Shown piece by piece: positions 27,519 to 35,971 of a DNA stretch of 64,000 nt. The notes below the pieces were generated by a model that worked only from the letters and a program-made list of their open reading frames with translations, did no database searches and was not told the origin of the DNA. The position numbers and the translations under genes were made by a program. How positions within the stretch are numbered: the first letter of the stretch is position 1; the number at the start of each line of letters is the position of its first letter. The stretch is from Microbacterium kyungheense. Lineage in GTDB: Bacteria > Actinomycetota > Actinomycetes > Actinomycetales > Microbacteriaceae. The DNA is taken from contig NZ_VFPE01000002.1 in assembly GCF_006783905.1 (NCBI RefSeq), positions 868,001-932,000 on the forward strand, given 5' to 3'.

Positions 27519-29009
27519 TCAGTCCCGTGCCACCGCGTTCGCGGCGATGACGTCCGAGAAGAAGCCCGCGCTCTTCTTCGGCGTGCGCTCCTGCGTCTCG
27601 AAGTCCACAGCGACGATGCCCCAGCGCTGCGTGTAGCCCTCCGCCCATTCGAAGTTGTCGAGCAGCGACCACACGTAGTGCCCTTCGAGGGGCACCCCGT
27701 CGCCGATCGCGCGGGCGGCCTGCTGCAGGTGCGCCCGCAGGAACTCGATCCGGTCGGGGTCGTCCACGGTGAGATCGCCGGTCGGGTCGGGGATGCCGTT
27801 CTCGGTGATGATGAGCGGGATCGCCGGATACTCGTCCTTCAGCCGCACGAGCAGGTCGTACAGACCCTGCGGGTCGATCTGCTGCCAGCTCGCCAGGGAG
27901 GTCGGAGCCACTTCGACGGTGTTGCCGATCCCGTCGACGCCGGTGACGCCGTAGTACTGGATCGCGAGCAGGTCGCACGGGGCCGAGATCACCTCGAGGT
28001 CGCCGGGCTGCTGCAGTGCGGCGAAGGCCGCGGGATCGGCGGGCAGCTGACCGGGCCGGTCGCCGATCGCGTCATCGGGGTACGAGCCCTTCAGCACGGG
28101 GTCGAGGAAGAGCCGGTTCTCGCGCGCGTCGGTGAAGGTCGCGGCCTCGGGGTAGTCCGGTTCGGTCGCGATGACGGGGATCAGGTTGAGCGCGGCGCCG
28201 ATGCGGCCGGGCGCACCGCTGTCACGGAACCGCTGAACCGCCAGCCCGTGCGCGAGCAGCTGATGGTGCACGGCGGCAGCCGCGGCATCGGCTTTGCGCA
28301 GTCCGGGTGCGTGCGTGCCGTACCAGTGGCCGACGAAGGCGTGCGTCTTCGGCTCGTTGACGGTCAGCCAATCCGCTTCGGAGTCGCCCAGCGCGTCGAA
28401 GCAGATCGCCGCGTAGTCGGCGAAGCGCGCGGCCGTGTCGCGCGTCGCCCAGCCGCCGGCATCCTGCAGCGCCTGGGGCAGATCCCAGTGGAACAGCGTG
28501 ATGGCCGGGCGGATGCCGGCGCCGACGAGCGCGTCGACGAGGCGGCGGTAGTAGTCGAGACCCGCCTGGTTCACGTCGCCGGCGCCGGTGGGCAGCACGC
28601 GCGACCACGAGATCGAGAAGCGGTAGGCGCCGAGTCCGAGCGAGCTCATGAGGGCGACATCGTCGGCGTACCGGTGGTACTGGTCGGCGGCGGGGTCGCC
28701 CGTGGACCGGTCGGCGATCTTGCCGGGAAGGGCGGCGAACGTGTCCCACACGGAGGGTCCGCGGCCGTCGGCCGTCAAGGCTCCTTCGATCTGGAACGAG
28801 CTCGTGGCCGCACCCCACGTGTACCCCTTCGGGAAGGCCATCGGCTCGGTGGGCGGCATCCACGCGGACGGCGTCGGCGTCCCGGTCGGCGAGGTGCTCG
28901 GGCTGCCCGGCGCGCAGGCGGCCAGGGCGGCGGTGAGGGTGATCCCGCCGGTGGCGAGCAGGAACGTGCGGCGGGAAAGGTCGCCGTCGCGGCGCAGGGG
29001 AGTGGGCAT
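27519..29009 (-). CDS. Exported GH1 beta-glucosidase (lipoprotein, Tat-type signal)
   Basis: 496 residues. It is a retaining beta-glucosidase: acid/base Glu219 in TVNEPK and nucleophile Glu403 in ITENGIPD, with the N-terminal FPKGYTWGAATSSFQIEGA signature. Unusually for GH1, the N-terminus is a twin-arginine signal (SRRTFLLATGG) followed by a lipobox LAAC at Cys32 and a Ser/Thr/Pro linker, so the enzyme is probably tethered outside the membrane. Start 29009 has GAAGG. A perfect CebR-like operator lies 31 bp upstream, suggesting induction by cellobiose or related glucosides. Together these point to surface hydrolysis of cello-oligosaccharides. Confidence 0.93.
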   Translation of the reverse strand: MPTPLRRDGDLSRRTFLLATGGITLTAALAACAPGSPSTSPTGTPTPSAWMPPTEPMAFPKGYTWGAATSSFQIEGALTADGRGPSVWDTFAALPGKIADRSTGDPAADQYHRYADDVALMSSLGLGAYRFSISWSRVLPTGAGDVNQAGLDYYRRLVDALVGAGIRPAITLFHWDLPQALQDAGGWATRDTAARFADYAAICFDALGDSEADWLTVNEPKTHAFVGHWYGTHAPGLRKADAAAAAVHHQLLAHGLAVQRFRDSGAPGRIGAALNLIPVIATEPDYPEAATFTDARENRLFLDPVLKGSYPDDAIGDRPGQLPADPAAFAALQQPGDLEVISAPCDLLAIQYYGVTGVDGIGNTVEVAPTSLASWQQIDPQGLYDLLVRLKDEYPAIPLIITENGIPDPTGDLTVDDPDRIEFLRAHLQQAARAIGDGVPLEGHYVWSLLDNFEWAEGYTQRWGIVAVDFETQERTPKKSAGFFSDVIAANAVARD

Positions 29010-29039
29010 CGTCGCCTTCGTGTGCGGGAACTCCTGGTG

Positions 29040-29063
29040 ACGCGTGGGAGCGCTCCCACGCGT
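29040..29063. promoter_or_regulatory. LacI-family (CebR-like) operator, 24-bp perfect palindrome
   Basis: The core TGGGAGCGCTCCCA (29045-29058) equals the published CebR operator of streptomycetes, and the symmetry extends to 24 bp. It lies 31 bp upstream of the GH1 start. It is also just upstream of the ileS promoter (-10 at 29091). No LacI-family gene is in the window. Confidence 0.8.
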
Positions 29064-29090
29064 CGCACAGCCTATCGCATCGCCGCCGGG

Positions 29091-29096
29091 TAGAAT
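29091..29096 (+). promoter_or_regulatory. ileS promoter, -10 TAGAAT
   Basis: TAGAAT would start the transcript near 29103, just ahead of the T-box leader. Confidence 0.5.
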
Positions 29097-29102
29097 CAAG
29101 CC

Positions 29103-29300
29103 CAACGACATCGATCCGGCCATCACCGGGGAGTCTTCGGAAGAACGCGGGGCCACGTCCCGTCACTAGAACCGAACGGGTCAGGCCCGTCACAGCCGCA
29201 GTGAGAGGGGATGGATGCCGGGCGAACGGCATCCGTCAATGCAGGGTGGTACCGCGGTAGGCCTGGATCCGCATCCAGGCGGATCGTCCCGGCAGGAAGC
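29103..29300 (+). ncRNA. T-box riboswitch (tRNA-Ile sensing, ultrashort stem I, translational type)
   Basis: The T-box sequence AGGGTGGTACCGCGG is at 29243-29257, with the TGGT bulge (29247-29250) complementary to the tRNA ACCA end. The specifier ATC (29122-29124, Ile) sits in the small loop of the CCGG/CCGG stem (29116-29119 with 29126-29129), the very short stem I known from actinobacterial ileS leaders. Further helices are ACGGG/CCCGT (29176-29190), GGATGCCG/CGGCATCC (29213-29234) and GCCTGGAT/ATCCAGGC (29261-29280). No U-run follows any stem, so control is probably on translation initiation of ileS: uncharged tRNA-Ile opens the start region. Confidence 0.92.
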
Positions 29301-29323
29301 ACACGAGCGAGCACCTGCGAGAG

Positions 29324-32300
29324 ATGATGACCTACCCCCGCCCCTCCGCCTTCGGCCCCGCCGCCGACGCGGCGCCAGCCTTCCCCACGCCCTCTCCAAA
29401 CGGCGCTGGCGCGCCGTCCGGAGCCTCGGGGCGCGTGGGCCCTGTCGTCCCCAGCCCGCGCTTCCCCGAGATCGAGCAGCAGACGCTCGCGTTCTGGGAG
29501 GCCGACCAGACCTTCCGCGCGTCCATCGCGCAGCGCGACGGCGCGGACGAGTGGGTCTTCTACGACGGTCCGCCCTTCGCCAACGGCCTGCCCCACTATG
29601 GTCACCTGCTCACCGGCTACGCCAAGGACCTGTTCCCGCGCTTCCAGACCATGCGGGGCAAGAAGGTCGACCGCGTCTTCGGGTGGGACACGCACGGCCT
29701 CCCGGCGGAGCTCGAGGCGATGAAGCAGCTCGGCATCACCGAGAAGAGCGAGATCGAGGCGATGGGCATCGCCACCTTCAACGCCAAGTCGCGCGAGTCG
29801 GTGCTCGCCTACACGCGCGAGTGGGAGGACTACGTCACCCGGCAGGCGCGCTGGGTCGACTTCGAGCGCGGCTACAAGACGCTCGACCTCACGTACATGG
29901 AATCCGTGCTGTGGGCGTTCAAGACGATCTACGACAAGGGCCTCGCGTACGAAGGGCATCGCGTGCTGCCGTACTGCTGGCGCGACGAGACGCCGCTGTC
30001 GGCGCACGAGCTGCGCATGGACGACGACGTCTACAAGATGCGTCAGGACCCGTCGGTGACCATCACGTTCCCGCTCGTCGGCGTGAAGGCCGAGTCGCTG
30101 GGCCTCACCGGTGTCCGCGCCCTCGCGTGGACGACGACGCCGTGGACCCTGCCGACCAACCTCGCGCTCGCCGTCGGCCCCGACATCCGCTACGTCGTCG
30201 TGCCCGGCGGCCCGAACGGCGCCGCCGACGTGCACCGCGACGACGAGCACGCCGAGGCCGAGTCGCACCGCTACCTCCTCGCCGAGGAGCTGCTCGCGGG
30301 CTACGCGAAGGACCTCGGCTACGACTCGGCCGAAGCGGCGCGCGAGGCCGTCGAGCAGACGCTGCTGGGCACCGAGCTGGAGGACGTCGCGTACGACCGC
30401 CTGTTCGACTACTACGCTGACGCCTCGATCTGGAACACCGGCAGCGCCTGGCGGATCCTCGTGGACGACTACGTCACCACCGGCGACGGCACCGGCATCG
30501 TGCACCAGGCGCCGGCGTTCGGTGAGGACGACCAGCGGGTGACCGAGGCCGCCGGCATCCCGCTCATCATGAGCCTCGACGACGGCGGGCGCTTCCTGCC
30601 GCAGGTGACCGACGTCGCCGGCGAGCTGTGGATGGACGCCAACCGGCCGCTCATCCGGCTGCTGCGCCAGGAGGGGCGCCTGCTGCGCGAGGCCAGCTAC
30701 GAGCACTCGTACCCGCACTGCTGGCGGTGCCGCAACCCCCTCATCTACCGCGCCGTGTCGAGCTGGTTCGTGCGTGTCACCGACATCAAGGACCGCATGC
30801 TCGCGGGCAACGAGCAGATCACGTGGGTGCCCGAGAACGTCAAGCACGGCCAGTTCGGCAAGTGGCTCGAGGGTGCGCGCGACTGGTCGGTGAGCCGCAA
30901 CCGCTACTGGGGATCGCCGATCCCGGTGTGGAAGAGCGACGACCCCGAGCACCCCCGCATCGACGTCTACGGCTCGCTGGAAGAGCTCGAGCGCGACTTC
31001 GGCCGGCTGCCCCGCAACGCCGAGGGCGAGGTCGACCTGCACCGTCCTTACATCGACGACCTGACGCGGCCCAACCCCGACGACCCGACCGGCCGCTCGA
31101 CCATGCGGCGGATCGAGGACGTCTTCGACGTCTGGTTCGACTCCGGCTCGATGCCCTACGCGCAGGTGCACTACCCGTTCGAGAACCAGGAGTGGTTCGA
31201 CGAGCACTCGCCGGCGGACTTCATCGTCGAGTACATCGGGCAGACGCGCGGCTGGTTCTACGTCATGCACGTGCTGTCGACGGCGCTGTTCGACCGGCCC
31301 GCATTCACGGGCGTGTCGTGCCACGGCATCGTGCTCGGCAGTGACGGGCTGAAGATGTCGAAGTCGCTGCAGAACTACCCCGACGTCAGCGAGGTGTTCG
31401 ACCGCGACGGCTCCGACGCGATGCGCTGGTTCCTGATGTCGAGCTCGGTGCTGCGAGGCGGCAACCTCATCGTCACCGAGGAGGGCATCCGCGCCGGCGT
31501 GCGGGAGTTCCTGCTGCCGCTGTGGAACGCCTGGTACTTCTTCGCGACGTACGCCAACGCCGCCGGAGGCCCCTCGACGGGCTCAGCGGGCGAGGGCTAC
31601 CAGGCGTCGTGGCGCACGGATTCGACTGACGTGCTCGACCGGTACATCCTCGCCCTGACCGGCGATCTCGTGCGCGACGTCGCCGCCGACCTCGAGGTGC
31701 TCGACTCGACGCTCGCCGCAGCCAAGCTGCGCGACTTCACCGAGGCGCTCACGAACTGGTACATCCGGCGCTCGCGCGACCGGTTCTGGGTGGGCGTCTC
31801 GGACGATCCGAAGAGCCGCGAGGCGTTCGACACGCTCTACACGGTTCTCGAGACGCTGACCCGCGTGGCCGCGCCGCTCATCCCGCTCGTGTCCGAGAAG
31901 GTGTGGCAGGGCCTCACCGGCGGTCGGAGCGTCCACCTGCAGGACTGGCCGGACGCATCGCTGTTCCCCGAGGCCGCCGACATCCGCACCGCCATGGACG
32001 CGGTGCGAGAGGTGTCCAGCGTGGCGAACGCCCTGCGCAAGAAGGAGGGCCGCCGCGTGCGCCTTCCGCTGCCGCGCCTGACGGTGGCGGTTCCGGATGC
32101 CGCCGCCCTGGGTCAGTTCGACGGCATCCTGCGCGACGAGCTCAACGTCAAGGCGGTCGAGCTGATCGAGCTCGCCGACGACCTGTCGACGCGTTACGGG
32201 ATCAGCAAGCGGCTGAGCGTCAACGCGCGGGCCGCCGGTCCGCGCCTGGGCAAGCAGGTGCAGCACGTCATCGCCGGCGCGAAGTCGGGAGTGTGGGAGG

Positions 32301-32764
32301 AGCGCGACGGCGTCGTCGTCGTCGACGGCGTCGCGCTGCAGGAGGGCGAGTACGAGCTCACCCTCGAGGCCGGCGGGGTCGAGGTGGGGACGGCGATCGC
32401 CCTCCTGGCGGAGGGTGGCTTCGTGCTGCTCGACACCGCCACCACGCCCGAGCTGGAGGCCGAGGGCCTCGCACGGGACGTCATCCGCGCCGTGCAGGAC
32501 ACCCGCAAGGCGGCCGGCTTCGACGTCAGCGACCGCATCCGGCTGACGCTCGTCTTCGACGACGCGCAGGACGGCGCCGCTGTGCAGTCGGCGTTCGACA
32601 TCGCGGATGTGGCGGGCGAGACCCTCGCGGTCGAGCACGCCGTGCTCGTCGCACCTGACGCGCTCGTCGACAGCCATGACCACCAGGCCACCTTCCCCGC
32701 GGGGACCTTCGCCAACCGCGGCGAGTTCACGGTGGCCGTCACGAAGGCGGAGGCCTCGTCATGA
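29324..32764 (+). CDS. ileS: Isoleucyl-tRNA synthetase, eukaryotic-like long form
   Basis: 1146 residues. It is a class I synthetase charging tRNA-Ile with CP1 editing. HIGH appears as [11 protein letters not shown] and KMSKS as LKMSKSLQN. The [13 protein letters not shown] opening, [13 protein letters not shown] and the overall length are those of the IleS2/eukaryotic-like group, which is often tolerant to mupirocin. The first 35 residues are a Pro/Ala-rich extension. Near residue 750 a [11 protein letters not shown] linker interrupts the usual sequence before [12 protein letters not shown]. Two tandem ATGs (29324, 29327) compete. It is controlled by the T-box upstream and overlaps folC by ATGA. 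Confidence 0.97.
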   Translation: MMTYPRPSAFGPAADAAPAFPTPSPNGAGAPSGASGRVGPVVPSPRFPEIEQQTLAFWEADQTFRASIAQRDGADEWVFYDGPPFANGLPHYGHLLTGYAKDLFPRFQTMRGKKVDRVFGWDTHGLPAELEAMKQLGITEKSEIEAMGIATFNAKSRESVLAYTREWEDYVTRQARWVDFERGYKTLDLTYMESVLWAFKTIYDKGLAYEGHRVLPYCWRDETPLSAHELRMDDDVYKMRQDPSVTITFPLVGVKAESLGLTGVRALAWTTTPWTLPTNLALAVGPDIRYVVVPGGPNGAADVHRDDEHAEAESHRYLLAEELLAGYAKDLGYDSAEAAREAVEQTLLGTELEDVAYDRLFDYYADASIWNTGSAWRILVDDYVTTGDGTGIVHQAPAFGEDDQRVTEAAGIPLIMSLDDGGRFLPQVTDVAGELWMDANRPLIRLLRQEGRLLREASYEHSYPHCWRCRNPLIYRAVSSWFVRVTDIKDRMLAGNEQITWVPENVKHGQFGKWLEGARDWSVSRNRYWGSPIPVWKSDDPEHPRIDVYGSLEELERDFGRLPRNAEGEVDLHRPYIDDLTRPNPDDPTGRSTMRRIEDVFDVWFDSGSMPYAQVHYPFENQEWFDEHSPADFIVEYIGQTRGWFYVMHVLSTALFDRPAFTGVSCHGIVLGSDGLKMSKSLQNYPDVSEVFDRDGSDAMRWFLMSSSVLRGGNLIVTEEGIRAGVREFLLPLWNAWYFFATYANAAGGPSTGSAGEGYQASWRTDSTDVLDRYILALTGDLVRDVAADLEVLDSTLAAAKLRDFTEALTNWYIRRSRDRFWVGVSDDPKSREAFDTLYTVLETLTRVAAPLIPLVSEKVWQGLTGGRSVHLQDWPDASLFPEAADIRTAMDAVREVSSVANALRKKEGRRVRLPLPRLTVAVPDAAALGQFDGILRDELNVKAVELIELADDLSTRYGISKRLSVNARAAGPRLGKQVQHVIAGAKSGVWEERDGVVVVDGVALQEGEYELTLEAGGVEVGTAIALLAEGGFVLLDTATTPELEAEGLARDVIRAVQDTRKAAGFDVSDRIRLTLVFDDAQDGAAVQSAFDIADVAGETLAVEHAVLVAPDALVDSHDHQATFPAGTFANRGEFTVAVTKAEASS

Positions 32765-34119
32765 GCGATCGCGACCGGCGTCGGGCCGACGCCGTCTACG
32801 AGGCTCTCCTGCAGCGGCAGGGGGAGCGGTGGGTGCAGCCGCGCGTCGAGCGGACGCGCCGCGTCCTGGAGCTGCTCGACGATCCGCAGCGGACGTACCG
32901 CGTCGTGCACGTCACGGGCACCAACGGGAAGACCTCCACGAGCCGCATGATCGAGAGCCTGGTGCGCGCACACGGGCTGCGCACCGGACTGTTCACGAGC
33001 CCCCACCTGGAGCGCTTCACCGAGCGCATCATGGTGGACGGCGAGCCGATCGAGGACGCCGCGGTCGCCGACGCGTGGGACGAGATCGCCCCGTTCGTCG
33101 ACCTCGTCGATGCCGAGCTCGAGGCCGCGGACGACGCCCCGCTCACCTTCTTCGAGCTGCTGACGGTGCTCGCGTTCGTCGCCTTCGCCGACGCGCCCAT
33201 CGACGTCCTCGTGCTGGAGGTCGGCATGGGCGGCGCCTGGGACTCGACGAACACCGCGGACGGCGACGTCGCGGTGTTCGCGCCCATCGACCTCGACCAC
33301 GCGGATCGCCTCGGCGACACCATCGCCGAGATCGCGACCGTGAAGTCCGGGATCATCAAGGACGGCGCCGCCGTAGTCTCGGCGCGCCAGGATGCCGCGG
33401 CCGAAGCCGTCCTGCGCGCCGCCGCCGAAGCGCACGGGGCGTCGATCGCCTTCGAGGGCGCGGAGTTCGCCCTCGCGCAGCAGCGGCTCGCCGTCGGCGG
33501 GCAGCAGATCACCGTGCGCGGCCTCGCCGCCACCTACGAGGACGAGTACCTGCCGCTCTACGGCGCGCATCAGGGGTTCAACGCGGCGCTCGCGATCGCC
33601 GCCGTCGAGTCGCTCGTCGGCGGGGGCTCACAGCCGATCGCGGGCGACGTGCTGGCGGACGGACTCGGCGGGGTCACTTCACCCGGCCGCCTGCAGCTCG
33701 TCGGTGCGGCGCCGACGGTGCTCGTCGACGCCGCACACAACCCGCACGGCGCGCGCGCTCTGGTCACCGCGCTGCGGGAGTCGTTCGACTTCGACGAGTG
33801 GGGCGTCGTGCTGGGAGTCCTCTCCGACAAGGATGCCGCGGGCATCGTGGACGCGATCGCCCCGGTCGCGGCGCATGTGTTCGCGACGACGCCGGACTCC
33901 GACCGTGCCGAAGAGGCCGACGCGATCGCGGACCTCGCCGAGGCGCACGAGCTGCGTGTATCGGTCCACCGCGATCTGTCCGAGGCCTCCGACGCGGCAC
34001 GCGCCTGGGCGGCGGCATCCGATCGCCGCGCCGTCATCATCGCGGGATCGGTCGTGCTCGCCGGTGAGGCGCTCGCGCTGTCGGCGGCCGAGGACTGGAA
34101 GGCCGGGTGGAGCGAGTGA
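32761..34119 (+). CDS. folC: Folylpolyglutamate synthase / dihydrofolate synthase
   Basis: 452 residues. It adds glutamate to dihydropteroate and folates with ATP. The P-loop is [13 protein letters not shown], the folate-binding and Mg-binding stretch is [13 protein letters not shown], and the Mur-ligase-like C-terminal domain has DAAHNPHGA. The ATG overlaps the ileS stop (ATGA), so T-box control of ileS may also set folC levels. A DUF4233 membrane protein gene overlaps its 3' end by 13 nt and ndk follows, a conserved actinobacterial order. Confidence 0.95.
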   Translation: MSDRDRRRADAVYEALLQRQGERWVQPRVERTRRVLELLDDPQRTYRVVHVTGTNGKTSTSRMIESLVRAHGLRTGLFTSPHLERFTERIMVDGEPIEDAAVADAWDEIAPFVDLVDAELEAADDAPLTFFELLTVLAFVAFADAPIDVLVLEVGMGGAWDSTNTADGDVAVFAPIDLDHADRLGDTIAEIATVKSGIIKDGAAVVSARQDAAAEAVLRAAAEAHGASIAFEGAEFALAQQRLAVGGQQITVRGLAATYEDEYLPLYGAHQGFNAALAIAAVESLVGGGSQPIAGDVLADGLGGVTSPGRLQLVGAAPTVLVDAAHNPHGARALVTALRESFDFDEWGVVLGVLSDKDAAGIVDAIAPVAAHVFATTPDSDRAEEADAIADLAEAHELRVSVHRDLSEASDAARAWAAASDRRAVIIAGSVVLAGEALALSAAEDWKAGWSE

Positions 34120-34544
34120 CCGGCTCCGAATCCGCCGGTGCCGAGCCCCGGGCGCGGGTGCGGCGCGCGCGAGGGGCGGAGGAGTCGCTCGCGACGATCG
34201 TGCTCGGCTTCGAGTCGATCGTGGCGTTCCTCGGCGGACTCGTCGTGTACGGCCTCAAGGCGTTCCCCGACGGGATCGAGCCCTGGTGGGGGATCGTCGC
34301 GGGCGTCGTCGTCGCGGTCCTCATGATCGCGACGACCCGCGTGACGCGGTACCGGTGGGGCATCATCGTCGGCTGGGCGCTGCAGGTCGTGGTGCTGCTG
34401 GGTGCGTTCCTCGTGCCGGCCTTCGCGATCGTCGCCGTCATTTTCGGCGTCATGTACGGGTATGCCACCATCAAGGGGGCCGCTCTCGACCGTCGCAACG
34501 CGCGGCTGGCGGCCGATCCCCCGAACCGCACCGAAGAAGTCTGA
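34107..34544 (+). CDS. DUF4233 membrane protein
   Basis: 145 residues, actinobacterial family DUF4233, found between folC and ndk. After a basic N-terminus (RARVRRARGAEE) there are four hydrophobic segments (GFESIVAFLGGLVVYGL, WWGIVAGVVVAVLMIAT, WGIIVGWALQVVVLL, AFAIVAVIFGVMYGYA) and a polar tail. No catalytic residues are apparent. The start may be GTG 34107 or GTG 34116, the latter overlapping the folC stop as GTGA. The function is unknown; strict linkage to folC suggests a role with folate or nucleotide metabolism or simple co-expression. Confidence 0.85.
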   Translation: MERVTGSESAGAEPRARVRRARGAEESLATIVLGFESIVAFLGGLVVYGLKAFPDGIEPWWGIVAGVVVAVLMIATTRVTRYRWGIIVGWALQVVVLLGAFLVPAFAIVAVIFGVMYGYATIKGAALDRRNARLAADPPNRTEEV

Positions 34545-34562
34545 TCCGAACGGAGACTGCCC

Positions 34563-34976
34563 ATGGCCACCGAAGAGACCCTCGTCCTCGTCAAGCCCGA
34601 CGGCGTCGCCCGCGGCCTCACCGGCGCGATCCTCGCCCGCATCGAGGCCAAGGGGTACGCCCTCGTCGACATCCGCCTCGTCGAGCCCGACCGCGAGACG
34701 CTCGAGCGCCACTATGCCGAGCACGAGGGCAAGCCGTTCTACGAGCCGCTCGTGGAGTTCATGATGTCGGGACCGTCGGTCGCCATCCGGCTTGCCGGCA
34801 ACCGCGTCATCGAGGGCTTCCGCTCGCTCGCGGGGACCACCGATCCGACGACCGCGGCGCCCGGCACCATCCGCGGCGACTTCGGCCGTGACTGGGGCCT
34901 GAAGGTGCAGCAGAACCTGGTCCACGGTTCCGACAGCCCGGAGTCGGCGGCGCGCGAGCTCGACATCTGGTTCTGA
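34563..34976 (+). CDS. ndk: Nucleoside diphosphate kinase
   Basis: 137 residues. It transfers the gamma phosphate between nucleotides through a phospho-His: the active-site motif is NLVHGSDSPESA. The opening EETLVLVKPDGVARGL and GPSVAIRLAGNRVI segments are standard. Length is normal. It has GGAG before the ATG and is the end of the ileS-folC-DUF4233-ndk unit, closed by a strong hairpin. Confidence 0.97.
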   Translation: MATEETLVLVKPDGVARGLTGAILARIEAKGYALVDIRLVEPDRETLERHYAEHEGKPFYEPLVEFMMSGPSVAIRLAGNRVIEGFRSLAGTTDPTTAAPGTIRGDFGRDWGLKVQQNLVHGSDSPESAARELDIWF

Positions 34977-34980
34977 TCCC

Positions 34981-35034
34981 CGACGCACAAGGCCGGGGCG
35001 CCTCCGCAGGGAGGCGTCCCGACCTTGTGCGTCG
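34981..35034. terminator. Bidirectional terminator between ndk and the VKOR gene
   Basis: A 25-bp stem (34981-35005 with 35010-35034) with one C-A mismatch and one G-T pair and a 4-nt loop. The outer arms CGACGCACAAGG and CCTTGTGCGTCG are perfect. Confidence 0.88.
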
Positions 35035-35045
35035 ATCGGTGCGGC

Positions 35046-35654
35046 TCAGAAGAGCGTCGCGAGGATGTTCAGGTGCAGCTGGGCGGCGCCGAAGATGATG
35101 ACGTAGCCGGCGATCGCGATAAGGGGCACCCAGCCTGCGATGGCGTCACCGACCTTCTGGAGCGCGCGCCCCGCCAGCCCCGCACGCAGGTTGCGCACGG
35201 TGACGGCGAGGAACATCGGGATCGTCACGAGGTACACCAGGGAGCACCACGGGCACAGCGTGCCGATGTCGAAGATGCTCTGGAAGGCCAGCCAGTACAC
35301 GAACGAGATCGCGAACAGCAGCCCGGCGTTGAAGATCCACCAGAACCAGCCGGCGAACCGTGCGCGGGCGAGCAGCGCGAAGCCCACCACCACCGGAGCC
35401 GGGAACATCATCAGCCCGAGGATCGGGTTCGGGAAGCCGAAGACGCTGCCCTGCCACGACTCGATGTTCTTGCCGCAGTTCACCACGGCGTTCACGTTGC
35501 AGGTCAGGGCGGTCTCGGGGTTCTTCAGCAGGTTGATGTCGTCCATCGTGAGCGCGAAGGATGCCAGCAGACCGAGCAGACCGCCGACGATCAGCACGAG
35601 GGCGAGGGCGTAGTGCGTCCGCGCCTCCGGGCGCTCGGCGGGGGATGTGACCAT
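35046..35654 (-). CDS. Vitamin K epoxide reductase (VKOR) family protein
   Basis: 202 residues. It is a membrane quinone-linked oxidoreductase that re-oxidises a DsbA-like partner for disulfide formation outside the membrane. Four to five TM helices are visible. The active-site CxxC is TLCPWCSLVY and the shuttle cysteines are in TCNVNAVVNCGKN. There is no fused thioredoxin domain, so a separate partner is needed; none lies in this window. The start at 35654 is supported by CATAAT placed 6 nt upstream (leaderless pattern). Confidence 0.92.
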   Translation of the reverse strand: MVTSPAERPEARTHYALALVLIVGGLLGLLASFALTMDDINLLKNPETALTCNVNAVVNCGKNIESWQGSVFGFPNPILGLMMFPAPVVVGFALLARARFAGWFWWIFNAGLLFAISFVYWLAFQSIFDIGTLCPWCSLVYLVTIPMFLAVTVRNLRAGLAGRALQKVGDAIAGWVPLIAIAGYVIIFGAAQLHLNILATLF

Positions 35655-35666
35655 GCTCGGATTATG
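35655..35666 (-). promoter_or_regulatory. Leaderless-type promoter of the VKOR gene, -10 CATAAT
   Basis: On the minus strand CATAAT (35666-35661) stands 6 nt before the ATG at 35654. Confidence 0.5.
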
Positions 35667-35748
35667 GCATCGGCGCCTGCGCGGATGCCCAGCCGAGGAC
35701 CGTGCGAAACCCACGGCGCGGCGCGAATGGGCATTCTGCCGGGGGAAG

Positions 35749-35968
35749 TGCGATAATGGGGGTCGATGACGAGCGGCCGCGCCGCACCGATCATCACCAG
35801 AAGACTTCAGGGCGACGAATGCCCTTGGCAGCGCGAGCATCCGCCTAGTGCCGGACCTCCGCTGCAGACCGAGTGAGTTCGCGGCACCGCCCCGTCCAGA
35901 GGGCACGGGCGGCGCCGCACGAGATTTCGCCGGGCGACGCGCGGTGTCGTCCCGCTAGGAGTACGCCA
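35749..35968 (+). promoter_or_regulatory. rne promoter and long structured 5' leader
   Basis: An extended -10 (TG at 35749-35750, GATAAT at 35752-35757) implies a transcript start near 35764, giving a leader of about 205 nt. It contains a very stable hairpin at 35881-35918 (GCGGC and CCGCCC pairing with GGGCGG and GCCGC, loop near 35896-35903). No open frame fills the leader convincingly. RNase E genes elsewhere are autoregulated through 5' leader hairpins, so this is a candidate cis-element. Confidence 0.5.
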
Positions 35969-35971
35969 GTG

